A DNA stretch of 64,000 bases from Plutella xylostella. Lineage: Eukaryota > Arthropoda > Insecta > Lepidoptera > Plutellidae. Of this stretch, positions 1-10,456 are shown piece after piece (the stretch's first letter is position 1; every line of letters starts with the position of its first letter). The stretch is taken from NCBI RefSeq assembly GCF_932276165.1, contig NC_063984.1:9121501-9185500 (forward strand), written 5' to 3'. Below the pieces are notes generated by a model. That model worked only from the letters and a program-made list of their open reading frames with translations. It had not been told where the DNA came from and did not search any database. A program made the translations under genes and the position numbers.

Positions 1-138
1 TATGACGTTTATATTTCTTTTGTAATGCTCCCAGGGTGCTGAAAATTTTAGTCCCAATGTCCTAACTATAGTACCTAATTGCCAATATTAAATTTTGTGT
101 GACTTTTCCTTTTCCTTCGTTTAAACTATGAAAAAGTT
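1..138. other. Intergenic flank left of the RTE insertion
   Basis: Short AT-rich sequence with no ORF or recognisable repeat. It is pre-insertion host DNA up to the left target-site duplication. Confidence 0.5.
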
Positions 139-149
139 AATCATAACAT
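139..149. repeat. Target-site duplication, left copy (RTE element)
   Basis: The 11-mer AATCATAACAT here is repeated exactly at 3353-3363, immediately outside the two ends of the retrotransposon. This is the footprint of target-primed integration and fixes the element boundaries at 150 and 3352. Confidence 0.9.
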
Positions 150-158
150 CTCTCTCTC

Positions 159-3131
159 TCAGCCTTCTGTAGTCCACTGTTGGACATAGGCCTCTCCTAA
201 CGATCGCCACCCCAAACGGTCACCCGCCATCTGCATCCAGCGGCTTCCCGCTACCTTCCGCAGATCATCAGACCAACGGGTTGGGGGGCGACCGACACGC
301 CGTTTGCCGACACGGGGTCTCCACTCCAGAACCTTTCTACTCCAGCGGTCGTCGGCTCTGCGGGCTACGTGGCCAGCCCATTGCCACTTCAGCGTGCTAA
401 TCCTTTTGGCTATGTCGGTAACTTTAGTTCTCCTGCGGATTTCTTCATTACGAATCCTATCTCGCAGGGACACGCCTAACATAGCCCTTTCCATAGCACG
501 CTGAGCAACTCTGAGCTTGTGGATAAGCCCTTTGGTGAAGCACCACGTCTCGGCTCCGTAAGTCATCACTGGCAACACGCACTGATTGAAAACTTTTGTT
601 TTCAGACACTGAGGTATGTTTTCAGTGAAGATGTGTCGTAATTTCCCGAACGCTGCCCATCCGAGTTGGATTCTACGAGCTACCTCTTTATCGAAGTTGG
701 ATTTACCTAATCGGATCACTTGTCCTAGGTAGGGATACTGATCGACAACTTCGATGGTGACACCTCCTACAGTTACGGGCGATGATGAAACATGTTCGTT
801 CGACATGACCTTTGTCTTGTCCATGTTCATTTTCAGCCCAACTTGTTTAGAGGCATCATTGAGGTCTGTGAGCATTTCGCCTAACTCCTCCAGCGTTTCC
901 GCCATAATAACTATGTCATCAGCAAATCTTAGATGAGAGATATATTCGCCATTGACGTTAATGCCCAGTCTTTTCCACTCTACAAGCTTAAAAACATCTT
1001 CCAGTGCACAGGTGAACAGTTTCGGAGAAATAACATCTCCCTGTCTCACGCCCCTTTGCAACTGGATCGGTTTTATGCTATGTTCGTGTAATCGAACTGA
1101 CATTGTGGCAGCATTGTACATACATCTCAACACCTCGATATAGCGATAGTCTATATGGCACCGCTGAAGGGATTGAAGCATCGCCCAGAGCTCAATAGAA
1201 TCAAAGGCTTTCTCATAGTCCACAAACGCTAGACATAAAGGTAGATTATACTCCTCGGTCTTCTGTATAACCTGCCGAAGCGTGTGTATATGATCTATGG
1301 TACTATAGCCTTTTCGGAACCCGGCTTGTTCGGGTGGCTGGAAGTCGTCGAGTCTTTGCTCGAGACGATTCGTAATAACTCTCGAAAACAGCTTGTACAC
1401 ATGGCTCAGAAGTGCAATGGGTCTATAATTCTTCAATAGGGCTTTGTTGCCTTTCTTGAAGAACAAAGTCACTACACTTCTGCTCCATGCCTCCGGGCTT
1501 GTGCCTTCGAGTATGACGGAATTAAACAGCCTCCGAAGTGCTATTAAAATCGGTCTACCGCCGGCTTTCAGAAGTTCTGTCGTTATTCCATCATCTCCCG
1601 GAGCTTTGTTGTTTTTTAGCTGTTTGAGAGCTATACTAATCTCGTCTAGACTGACGTCCGGATTATCTTCGGTATAGTGTCGGGTGAGTGGCGCTCGGCT
1701 GTCGTGAGCACCGCTGGTAATAGGGTTTTGTGTTGTGGTGTATAACTGTCCGTAGAATCTCTCAATTTCTCCCAGAATTTCGGGCACTGATGAAACGGTG
1801 TTGCCAGTGTCGGTCTTCAGTTGAGTCAACAGAGTCTGCCGAACAGGTCGATCTCTAGCAAAGACTTTGGAGCCCTTGTTTTGCTCTATTGCGTCTTGAA
1901 TGCGCTTGCAATTGTAGCGTCTCATATCGCAACGTCTTGCTTTGGCGATCTGTCTGTTTAGACGTCTGTATTCGACCATATCAACTGAAGACTGCAACCT
2001 CATTTCTCTCCGTTCTCTTATGAGACTCAGAGTCCCATCTGAGAGTTTTTGAGGTCCTCGGTTGGTTCGGGACGAAAAATATTTCGATCCTACCTCTCGG
2101 ACAGTTTCCACAAACCTATTATTTAAATCGTCAACTGTAACGCAATTCTCTAAACATATCAGGCGGTCGCAAAGCTCAGACTGAAAGCTTTCGGGATCCT
2201 GGATTTGAGCAGGAGTAGGACGGAGCGTGGACTTCATTAGACGGGAGCGTTCTATTTTGCAGTTTATATTCAAAGTGCCTCTTACGAGTCGGTGATCGCT
2301 GCCGGTCTTAACCCTACTTATCACTGAGACATCATTGAATATGTGCTTCTTATCCGTCAATATGAAGTCGATCTCGTTTTTAGTCTTCCCATCGGGGCTA
2401 ATCCACGTCCACTTCCTTTGTGGCTTCTTCTTGTAGAAGGAGTTCATCATATAGAGGCCCTCCTTCTCCAAGAAGTCAGCCAGCATTTGCCCACGATGGT
2501 TCCGGACTCCAAATCCATGTGACCCCACTTTCGTCTCGCCGCCTTCTTGTTTTCCGAGTTTCGCGTTAAAGTCTCCCATCACCACCGTGAAATGAGTAGT
2601 GAGCTTACGCAGGGCAGACGATACGTCTTCATACGCAAGTTCGACCTCATCATCGGTGTGCTTAGATGTGGGTGCGTAAACCTGTATGACCTTCATTGAG
2701 TATCGTTTAGATATTCTCAGGATGAGGTATGCAACCCGTGTCGACACACTTCCGATTTCAACGATGTTGTTGACGAGGGACTTGTTGACGATGAACCCGA
2801 CACCCCCTTGGGACAGTTGGTCGCCCTCCCGGTGGTACAGCAAGTTTCCGGACTGGAGAATTTCCGTATCCTCTCCCTCTCGTCGGACTTCGGATAACCC
2901 TATAATGTCCCATTTTAACTTGCTGATTTCCTCTTCCAGCTCCTCTATCTTCACGTCTTCCCTCAGTGTCCGTGCGTTATATGTTGCCAGGTGCAAGGGT
3001 CGGTTGGGCTGGTAGCCGACTCTCTGCCGGAGATTCTTCGCACCCCCTGCCCCGCCGTTACCGTGACCGCTACCGGAGTCCGGGATAGCGGGGCTGCCGG
3101 GGACTGGGGGCCGGGGCTTTGTTTTTTCCAT
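159..3131 (-). CDS. RTE-type endonuclease/reverse transcriptase polyprotein
   Basis: A 990-residue protein that would nick target DNA and copy the element's RNA at the nick. After a Pro/Gly-rich N-terminus (1-45), an apurinic-type (EEP) endonuclease spans about 46-290. Its expected catalytic residues are visible: N52 in YNART, E81 in SEVRR, D187 and N189 in GDFNA, and D279-H280 in the SDH motif. A charged linker (290-495) leads to the reverse transcriptase (about 498-805), with KAPGDDG at 509-515, FVDYEKAFD with catalytic D638, the RQGD motif near 696-699, and FADD at 736-739 as the active-site box. The YLG motif at 801-803 begins the thumb. The basic C-terminus has GRPPTRW at 947-953, common in arthropod elements of this kind. 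No frameshift or internal stop is seen. Automated pipelines often name the endonuclease part craniofacial development protein 2-like; that is not a host function. The start at 3131 is the first Met of the frame. Confidence 0.93.
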   Translation of the reverse strand: MEKTKPRPPVPGSPAIPDSGSGHGNGGAGGAKNLRQRVGYQPNRPLHLATYNARTLREDVKIEELEEEISKLKWDIIGLSEVRREGEDTEILQSGNLLYHREGDQLSQGGVGFIVNKSLVNNIVEIGSVSTRVAYLILRISKRYSMKVIQVYAPTSKHTDDEVELAYEDVSSALRKLTTHFTVVMGDFNAKLGKQEGGETKVGSHGFGVRNHRGQMLADFLEKEGLYMMNSFYKKKPQRKWTWISPDGKTKNEIDFILTDKKHIFNDVSVISRVKTGSDHRLVRGTLNINCKIERSRLMKSTLRPTPAQIQDPESFQSELCDRLICLENCVTVDDLNNRFVETVREVGSKYFSSRTNRGPQKLSDGTLSLIRERREMRLQSSVDMVEYRRLNRQIAKARRCDMRRYNCKRIQDAIEQNKGSKVFARDRPVRQTLLTQLKTDTGNTVSSVPEILGEIERFYGQLYTTTQNPITSGAHDSRAPLTRHYTEDNPDVSLDEISIALKQLKNNKAPGDDGITTELLKAGGRPILIALRRLFNSVILEGTSPEAWSRSVVTLFFKKGNKALLKNYRPIALLSHVYKLFSRVITNRLEQRLDDFQPPEQAGFRKGYSTIDHIHTLRQVIQKTEEYNLPLCLAFVDYEKAFDSIELWAMLQSLQRCHIDYRYIEVLRCMYNAATMSVRLHEHSIKPIQLQRGVRQGDVISPKLFTCALEDVFKLVEWKRLGINVNGEYISHLRFADDIVIMAETLEELGEMLTDLNDASKQVGLKMNMDKTKVMSNEHVSSSPVTVGGVTIEVVDQYPYLGQVIRLGKSNFDKEVARRIQLGWAAFGKLRHIFTENIPQCLKTKVFNQCVLPVMTYGAETWCFTKGLIHKLRVAQRAMERAMLGVSLRDRIRNEEIRRRTKVTDIAKRISTLKWQWAGHVARRADDRWSRKVLEWRPRVGKRRVGRPPTRWSDDLRKVAGSRWMQMAGDRLGWRSLGEAYVQQWTTEG

Positions 3132-3255
3132 CAGGAGGTGTATTTGCCATAATCACCGCGCTTGGCAGGCGTGTTGGTGATTCTCCTTTTTTACGGCGGG
3201 AGATCGCCGCCTCTGCTAGGAGAGGAGGTCGGGTCGATTTACCGCCGCCCGACAT
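3070..3255 (-). CDS. Possible small ORF1 upstream of the RTE polyprotein
   Basis: A 61-codon ORF in the element's leader overlaps the first 62 nt of the main ORF, which lies in the +1 frame relative to it. The peptide is basic and Pro-rich (a GRRK-like cluster and repeated PxP), with no domain I recognise. Some RTE elements (nematode RTE-1, BovB) are described with a short ORF1 overlapping the main ORF, so this may be its counterpart or simply an upstream ORF that modulates initiation. Its codon use is unremarkable in this GC-rich leader and chance is a serious alternative. Confidence 0.3.
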   Translation of the reverse strand: MSGGGKSTRPPLLAEAAISRRKKGESPTRLPSAVIMANTPPDGKNKAPAPSPRQPRYPGLR

Positions 3256-3352
3256 TCGGCGTTGTCACTCGTTAGCACCACCCAGGGGGCACGTGTAGGG
3301 TAACTAGGGTTTGTACCTACGGACGTGAGCGACAAGCCCCCCATATCCCCCC

Positions 3353-3363
3353 AATCATAACAT
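3353..3363. repeat. Target-site duplication, right copy (RTE element)
   Basis: Exact 11-bp partner of 139-149, abutting the 5' end of the minus-strand retrotransposon. Confidence 0.9.
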
Positions 3364-3578
3364 ATCCTGAAGATATTCACCCTTTTTAGCTATTTGTGAA
3401 GCAAAAAATGCAATGTCGGTATGGGTATGGGTAGTACTATATAGTATAGTATGTATTATGCAAACGAACGACATCATCAGTTTTCAAAGTAAATAAGTAA
3501 TGATACTAGTGAAGTAATATGCAAAAAGGTGAAAGAAAGAATAGGGTAGAAAGAAATTAAATGTTTGAAAAAATTGGG

Positions 3579-3632
3579 GTCGTTTGGTGTCTGCATTTTG
3601 TGAGTGGAACTTTTTCATTGCCCGTGAATATG
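3579..3632 (-). mobile_element. MITE end fragment (CACTCACGGGCAATG family)
   Basis: About 54 bp that match, in reverse complement, the left part of the larger family member at 36854-37093: a GTCGTTTG(G/A)TGTC block followed by GAGTGGAAC, TTTTTCATTG and CCCGTGAATAT. Only one terminus is found, so the copy is partial. Confidence 0.6.
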
Positions 3633-3649
3633 TATGTGTATGTTGGTTA

Positions 3650-3784
3650 CTTCTTCACGTCAAAACGGCCGAACCGATTTAAATTAAATTTGGTATGGAG
3701 TTAGCTCACACCCTGGATTAACACATAGGCTACTTTTTATCGCGGAATTCCCACGGGAAAACTTTTTAAGGCGAAGCGAAAGCG
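3650..3784 (-). repeat. Dispersed lepidopteran repeat, partial, diverged
   Basis: Read on the minus strand this contains CTTCGCCTTAAAAAGTTTTC followed by CCGTGGGAA and a GATAAAAAGTAGCCTATG block. It is the same family as the better preserved plus-strand copies at 16837-17035 and 25009-25219. It lacks their 3' GACA run and terminal block. The family probably derives from the 3' end of a non-LTR element, but its class is unresolved. Confidence 0.7.
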
Positions 3785-6399
3785 TTGTTCTATGAATGCT
3801 AGTTTGTTCCGAATAGGGATCGGTATGTGTTCAGCAGACTTGCCGTCGCCGCGGAGAAATGGTTATCGCGGCGCGGTCAAAGCAGCTCGCTGTGGCAGGG
3901 CTACCAACCAAATGTTACTTTATGTATTCTTATGTGAAGTGTGACATTTTGCCTATAGTTATTAAATAAAATTTTATTGCCTACTGACTGGCCGTGAGAT
4001 ATGATCGATTTTTATGATTACCTTAGTTTAAGTACAGTCCCTTTGATATGATAAAAGGATCAGCTTTCTTATTAATATTGTATTTGTTTTATAATTACCT
4101 TGATACTCTATGGAATTGTGTTACTTAGAACGGATTTTGTGGCAACCCTACGCCAACCTAGTTGAAATTGCCAAGTTATCATCCCGTGCAGATCGCATAT
4201 TCTTTACAAAAAGGGATTATTGAGTTCCTTTACCTCTGTTCTAGGAAGGTACAACCAGGTAGTCGGCAAATACTGGCCGACAACAATTATTGCTGCATTG
4301 CTGGATCGAATTTCGAATGAATTTTAAAAATGGAATCGATGAATGAACATCGCATATACTCATATAACTAATTTATGACTTATGAATGGTATACGCGTAT
4401 GCGATAAGGAATGACTTCATCGTTTAGGGGTAGATTTAATTGGACGATAGGGATCTGTATGTTATTATAATTTCCACCATTTGCGGCCTGATTTTAACCG
4501 TCTATCATTTTGATCGTTTTCGGATACTATTGAGTGACAATGACACGGCATATACACGTAAGTATGATTTAGTTTGTAGGTATACTTAATAATAGTTCTT
4601 ATAATGTTATTATTAAATTATTTACTACACTTGACCCATTTGATCATAAATATACTTCCACCCAAAGATTGTCTTGAAATATCATCGCTTTCAGCGCCTT
4701 CCACTTCTTTTCTGCTGTGTGAACAAATAAAGAATATTCTATCAATCTATCAACATACTCACCTAGATTAAATTTTCAACTTTCATAATAGTTATAAATT
4801 ACCGATGAAATAATGACAATTATTATGTATCTCTTAAGATCTATACTAACTATTAATGTTTAGGTAGGTACACGCTAAGTGCCTAAGCAATATTTCTTTT
4901 CAACTAGTGCTCTCTTGGGATAATTCTAACCTAAAAATAAACATCGCGTTGTCGATTTTGTCGTCGCGTCGTCAGAGGATTGTCTATTAAAATTCCGTTA
5001 GTTTAAATTACATTAGAGTGCGCATCGCACGCGCATCAAATCGCGCGTCAATCATGTGCGCAGGCGCACGGGACTGTTATTAGGGAACTATTGGAAATTG
5101 TAAACGGAATAATTGCACGGCAACTAGTACAAAGTAAATTGGAGGTCGGTGAGTTTACCGTTTTGAAATCAGTTTTAGCTCGGATGGATGTTGACTTGTT
5201 TACACTTTATGTAGGTACAATCATTTGGGAGTTACATTGGCAAAGTGCCTACTCCTAATTCGGAACAAGGAAAGGGATAAAGATGAAATTATTTAAAATC
5301 AAAACATAAAAGCTTTTGTCTCAGGATGTGCCAGCCTAACTTGAAAAAATATCTGCACTATGTTAGAAGATGATACTATTAAATTATACGGCTCGGCTAC
5401 TTACGGAGTTTTTCAAGGAGAGGCGAAGCTTGCGCGCTACGTTAGTTCAATATAGGTAAACCGTATGATTGATAGCAGATTGAAATCAATAATTACAGAA
5501 ACGATTACCGTAACCATCCGCCACGTGTTGACATATTACAGTTAAACGAGCAACGCCCTCTAGGGGCCGAAAGTAAAAATGAAATAATGAGTTACGTAAA
5601 AGCTGAGTATTGTCATGCGAAACGCGCATTAGCCCTGCTTCCCCTTTGATTTATAGCAATTTAAACTTAATTGCGCAGAGAAAACCACTATAACTACCTT
5701 TTTTATTATAAACGTGCATTTTCGATTCAATTTGTTATTTAATAAGTATTTACTTAAGGGGGTAAGCGACGTCGTATCTTAATTACTTATACCTATTTAC
5801 TTACAACATTTTCATCTGCATTTTATCTAGAGTAAATAGTTATTTTCTGGCCCTTTATGGCATATTTTTCATATTTGAGCTTTCCTACACATTTTAGCTC
5901 TAAATATGCAAATGAAAGCTCTCCCCACAATTAATCAAGCATTCATTATTAAAACAAAGAGTGGTTTTACCTCTAATAATTTCATTAACCCTTATCACTA
6001 CATCGCTCACCCCCACGAACGCTAAGAGACCCTTAGTAAAAAAGCCGTAAGTACATATTTTTATGCAAAAATATGCGCCCTCTTCGCAGGTGTAAAATGG
6101 TTGTTAATTCGCAGGAAACGACAGAATTTGTTTAATAAAAGTAAATTGTAGATGAATTATGTAATTTTTTTGTTTCACTTTTTGTAAGGTTGTCTTATTG
6201 TGAAAGAAATAACGATGCCTTATATTTTTGTTTTGCACATCTAGGTGTGTGTGAACCTGCAGTGAACCAGCATGGTGAGAAATGGTCAGACTTTAAGCAC
6301 AAAAGTCCATCAAGAGATCAGACAGAGAATATAATAAGATATAATATAATCTAACTCGTTAATTTCAACAGCGTGCCCGTTTCTCAATCTCAATGCATA
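3785..6399. other. Intergenic, no gene seen
   Basis: AT-rich DNA with no ORF resembling a protein. A GC-richer island lies around 4940-5070. A CTCF-like core, read on the minus strand, lies at 5555-5566. A perfect octamer (POU-type) ATGCAAAT occurs at 5906-5913, but one or two are expected by chance in a window this size. Confidence 0.4.
5555..5566 (-). promoter_or_regulatory. CTCF-like motif (by eye)
   Basis: On the minus strand the core reads CCCCTAGAGGGC, fitting the animal CTCF core CCxSYAGRKGGC except that the free third base is C. It sits in a small GC-rich patch in AT-rich DNA. Binding is inferred only. Confidence 0.25.
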
Positions 6400-6575
6400 A
6401 TGCAAAGGTACTCCTGAAACCTTGATGACTGAATGGTGCAGTCCGATCCCCGGCCAGGGCAGATATTCTACTCGGGTCTTGGGTTCATATAATATATATC
6501 TATCTAGATATATCAGCTGTCCGATACCCATATCGGTTGGAAAGCCGTGTGTGAGTTGTCCTCACATATTCATTT
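6400..6575 (+). mobile_element. Degenerate tRNA-derived SINE (variant tail)
   Basis: It carries a decayed B-box region (CAGTCCGATCCCCGG), then GGGCAGATAT and CTCGGGTCTTGG as in the intact SINE at 36501-36764. It continues with a different body: ATATATCAGCTGTCCGATAC and CCATATCGG, then a GTGTGTGAG(T)TGTCCTCACAT block. The second half matches 40525-40620 on the opposite strand. No target duplication could be defined. Confidence 0.6.
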
Positions 6576-8365
6576 ATATCCTTACAGATTATCTAGAAGA
6601 CAAAAATCATCGAGCATCCCTTGCATCGCGTTGATCGCAGCTTCCCTAATCCGGCGTTCACATCGCGTGTGAAACGCGAGCAGTAGCTGAGGAGGAAACG
6701 TGGAGGCATTAATCACTACGAAATTAGCTTTGGCGATCCGCTCCCGACTGTCCCCGGCGATTTATACGACGCGAGCTGGCCAGTGTGGATACGGCCCCTA
6801 ATTTTTGCAGGATCTTTTTTGGTTGCTTTCAGATTTAGGAACGATTTTGTAGGTGATATTTTGGTGTTTGCTTTGGCTTACCAAATGTAAATTGATATAA
6901 GTACAAAACAGTATAGGCGTGCAAGTTACGTTTACTTAGATACATTCCAACAGGCTATAAAGAGTTCGGAATTTTGAAAACCATATTCAATGACCAAAAC
7001 TGTTTCTTAATTATAATTTTATTTCAAAATAAAGGGTCGAATGTGTTGGTTAAAGGTCTATAAAGGAAGTTTATATTGCCTACCTGAATACGGCGAGCGC
7101 ATCCAAAGTTTGATTCGTGTCCTCGCCGCCTCCGCGCGCCGCTGGGGACCGCATAAATACTACTTAACTCGAGACACTCTTCCGAAAAACAAATCAAAAA
7201 GTATATTTTTAATAAAAAAAAGTAAAAATGCCAAGGAGGCCACGATACTTTAAACTCTTTTAAGAATTATCAGCGCGCGGCGAGTAGCGTTACTAATGTC
7301 TGAATGAAGGACCCTTTCCGAAATAATTTTGTTTTGAAATACGGTTTATAGATTTGACGTAATTTATTCGTGTGCAACCCTTTTTAAGTTCGGTAAGGTA
7401 TTCGAAAAATAAACATTTGGACGAGATCTGTCTGCTTACCGCTTGTGTTAGAATAATATGTGTATTTGGGTTCAATTTGATTTAATGAAATTGTTATGCG
7501 TGACTAATTTATTTGTGAACATAACATATTTTGGTAAATTAATAGACATTTAATTTTATTACAAATTAAAGAGATTATCGAATCGCCGTATGTATACAGT
7601 ACCTATACGTAATATACATGATGCTTCAATATTCCCAAATTCTCCGAAAACAAATCCGTACCAAGTTGTCATTTTGCCTTGAGCTTCGTATAGTAGCTGA
7701 CACTCTCCATCACAGGAATTTGACACCAAAACGTCACAGCAATTAAGGAATCGGCAAGCAGTAACCCCGATGTCAGGTATGTGCGGTACCTACTACTTAC
7801 TAATGTACACACAACTTTGGCGCGCCACTGATTGACAGCTTCGAAGAGCATAATAATACTGGATGTGGCTTTCTTTTAAGGTGTTAAGGTAAGCTACCTA
7901 TCGGTATCGTACGTATCGATGAAATCCGCATAAATGTATGGAGAAACGACGTCGGCAATCCCAATGAAGTGGAGTATGATAATTATAAAGATATTTAGAA
8001 TTTTAAGTTCTTATTTTGAGTGAATGTTTTTAATAACGTTCTTATGATAAATAAAGTATCTTAAACCTAAACCTAAAGACAAAAACATACTTTCACATTA
8101 TTGTTATGAACATACCTTATCCAGTCGTAACAAAATCTGTGTCTGGCATCGGCACCCACCTATAATATCCGCAGTAACATTTATCATATTTTATGCACTT
8201 TGACGTTACTTGACGTCTCTCCTGCCAAGTTGACAGACTCCGAGTCTACATGACTTTTATTATACAGCGTGTAGCTACGATTGCTTAAGGGTGTGGAATT
8301 AACTACAGTTATATTTTTGTGCAATTTTATATTTTTTTCATTTTAAAACAAAAGAAAGTACAATA
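6576..8365. other. Intergenic, no gene seen
   Basis: A moderately GC-rich patch at about 6630-6790 and another at 7085-7150 lie in AT-rich DNA. Around 8035-8075 an AATAAAG followed by repeated AAACCT resembles the 3' tail of a LINE, but nothing upstream supports an ORF. Confidence 0.4.
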
Positions 8366-8410
8366 CAGGATGTTGCAAAAAGGGTATACTAAGCCGAAAG
8401 GAGGTTCCTT
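8366..8410 (+). mobile_element. MITE end fragment (GTTGCAAAAAGGG family)
   Basis: It begins CAGGATGTTGCAAAAAGGGT and continues ATACTAAGCCGAAA, the terminal sequence shared with 12436-12575 and 34245-34290. The opposite terminus is not found downstream, so this is a one-ended remnant or a copy with a decayed right end. Confidence 0.6.
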
Positions 8411-10278
8411 GTATAAAATGTACTTACAAAACTCCGTTAAAAGTCCACAACTTTAGTGACATCCTCTATTATCCGCAATAACGCACTGTTGCGAAAACAA
8501 CCTATTAGGTTGTGCAAAAAATCAACAGCAATATGCGAATAATACAATAATATTCGATATTGGCTACTTAATTTATTAGCAAAGGGAAAGGCTTTTGCGG
8601 TATCAATTATTATGAAATACCTAACTGTTATTCATAGATGCATGCAACTTTTCATTGCAATGATTCTGGTCAATACCCAATTTCATCGAGGGTAGGTATT
8701 CTAAGCGATGTTTGATTTTGGTTCAGTTTTAGGTCGTTTGTCCAGTTTTTTGCACAGGTTATCAGTATCATCAGAAAGATAATTTAACTTAACTAACAAC
8801 TTGACTTATTTTAAAACCACCATTTTCAGCAAAGAGATTGTGCTTACAATCAGAGCAGTAAGTACGCTGACCATATCCTACTACAAATGATTTATCTCGC
8901 CAATTATCCGTTGTTATTTCCAATGCGAGCGAGTGAACGACCGCCGGAGCCTGGTCGAGTGACACTCGTGTGTTTAATAGACTTGTGTTGGCTTTCATGT
9001 TTATTTTGTTTTCAAAATGTTTACACAATGTCGTGATTAAGGTGTACGGGATTGTTAGTTCCTGGTGATGTATAAGTCGGTATTTGAGAAGATTTGCTGG
9101 GTTCGGTTACCAGATTATGATTATTTCTATAAGTATTTAAATTTAGTACATAAAATTTTAGTTACGTCATAGAAACCGGATTCCTAGAAGGCGGTAACAT
9201 TTTATGACCAAACACTGTTTTGTATAAGTAAGGTTTGTTCTAAGTTATTTCTCTTATCGATAAGGCTTTCTACGTAAGTATCTTTCTTCTGTTAGTTCTA
9301 AATTGGCGTACAATAAAGTAATATTGTATTATCTGGTAGTCCTAAAAAGTAATAGCATTAAAAACTTATCAAACCATGACAAATTTTGATCGAATTTAAA
9401 CATATAACTCTTTAATGCTGTTACAGTTTTTATAGAACCAAGAGAGTAAGTAGATCGATACAAATTTACCGCTTTCTCCACCCGGTCAGCACATGGACAC
9501 AATAATAGTTCTCCAATGCTAACCATAGACAAAGTAAATAAACACATTATTAGTCCAAAATATAATAAAGTTTGGACGTGTCTAATCGGCCAGTAAACCT
9601 TGCCGTAACCTCTTTTTTAATTCAATAAAAAATATAATTGATAAGCGGAAACAGATTAGCTTTTTTAGCTGGCTTACCTTGCGCCATTAACAAAAGGTGG
9701 ATTTTTATAGAAGATGAAAACAATAACATACCTACTTACTTAAAATTCACTGTTTATTCGGTAATCGAATAGTTTCACAATAGTTACATCAAGAATGTAG
9801 ATTGTAGATGTCACGGTACCTTCTACGAGAGTACATTTTGGAATTGAGTGTCCTTCATTCATCAAAGGTACAATTCTTATTCTATCTATCTATCAATACA
9901 AACGTTTTATACTGTATACGGTCTAAAAACTAGTCCAATTTTAATGAATTTCAGCGGAGCCAAGCCAGATTGAACGTTTATCCCGAAATTCACACTAGAA
10001 AACCGCTTTAGGTGTAGTGAACCTCACAATGAAAAAGGTACTCTGACGCCCTAGGTTATTCGGTAAGAAATTCGTCGTAGGGCCAACCCTGAATCTCAGA
10101 CATATCAATGCAAAAATGCGTGAAAAAGTGACGTTTTGACATTTACAACCATCGATACGGTGTTTTTACAGGATCATCTAGCAGTTAGATATTTAAAACG
10201 TCGTGTAATTTGAAATGGTAGGTAAGACCTCTTGCGGGCTTCTCTTGCTTGACAAAATACGGAGTTACAGAGAGCCGA
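8411..10278. other. Intergenic with one possible coding remnant
   Basis: AT-rich DNA. The only stretch with protein-like character is on the minus strand at about 9329-9625, annotated separately. No repeat family with a second copy in the window was found here. Confidence 0.35.
9329..9625 (-). pseudogene. Possible chemoreceptor-like exon remnant
   Basis: An open frame from just after a TAA near 9625 to a stop at 9329 codes about 98 residues. A hydrophobic stretch (TLLYFGLIMCLFTLSMVSI) is followed by a GELLL motif, a polar stretch with paired Cys, and FDKFLMLLLFRTTR before the stop. A membrane segment, a polar loop and a short FLxxLLxRTTR-like element loosely resemble the last transmembrane part of insect gustatory or odorant receptors. 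There is no neighbouring exon or complete receptor, so at most this is a dead fragment. Chance is the main alternative. Confidence 0.15.
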
Positions 10279-10456
10279 AGGCCTATCACGGGATATCATA
10301 CTAATTTCGATACTACACAAACATATGGAAAAAGAACAGTATCGTCAACTGTCACTGTCAAAATGTTAGGCAAATTGTTTAGTTCCAAAGGTGACATTTG
10401 TTCGTTCCATATGTTTGTGTAGTATCGAATTTGCCACGTGAGCCTGTGATAGGCCC
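10279..10456. repeat. Foldback element 1 (inverted repeat)
   Basis: The arm 10304-10330 (core CGATACTACACAAACATATGG) pairs with 10405-10430 apart from a single T indel. An outer GGCCTATCAC pairs with GTGATAGGCC at the far ends. The loop is about 75 bp. It looks like a small foldback or MITE without coding capacity, and its right end runs directly into the direct repeat at 10451. Confidence 0.7.

Larger units (their letters stand above)
150..3352 (-). mobile_element. Full-length RTE-clade-like non-LTR retrotransposon
   Basis: A 3203-bp element on the minus strand bounded by perfect 11-bp duplications. From its 5' end (3352) it has a GC-rich leader of about 221 bp beginning with a G-rich stretch, one long ORF coding for an endonuclease and a reverse transcriptase, and a 3' end made only of a (GA)n tail into which the stop codon is set. 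There are no LTRs and no poly(A). A single EN-RT ORF, a very short 3' UTR and a short tandem-repeat tail are typical of the RTE clade. The clade call rests on this architecture and on the protein motifs, since I could not run a phylogeny. The intact ORF and duplications mean the insertion is recent. A second, 5'-truncated copy lies at 17548-18011. Confidence 0.9.

Noticed and set aside
304..3015. Several plus-strand open frames across 304-3015
   Set aside because: They lie antisense to the retrotransposon polyprotein and have no domain of their own.
5906..5913. Perfect octamer ATGCAAAT as a Sox/POU enhancer
   Set aside because: About two such 8-mers are expected by chance on both strands of 64 kb, and no adjacent Sox site was seen.
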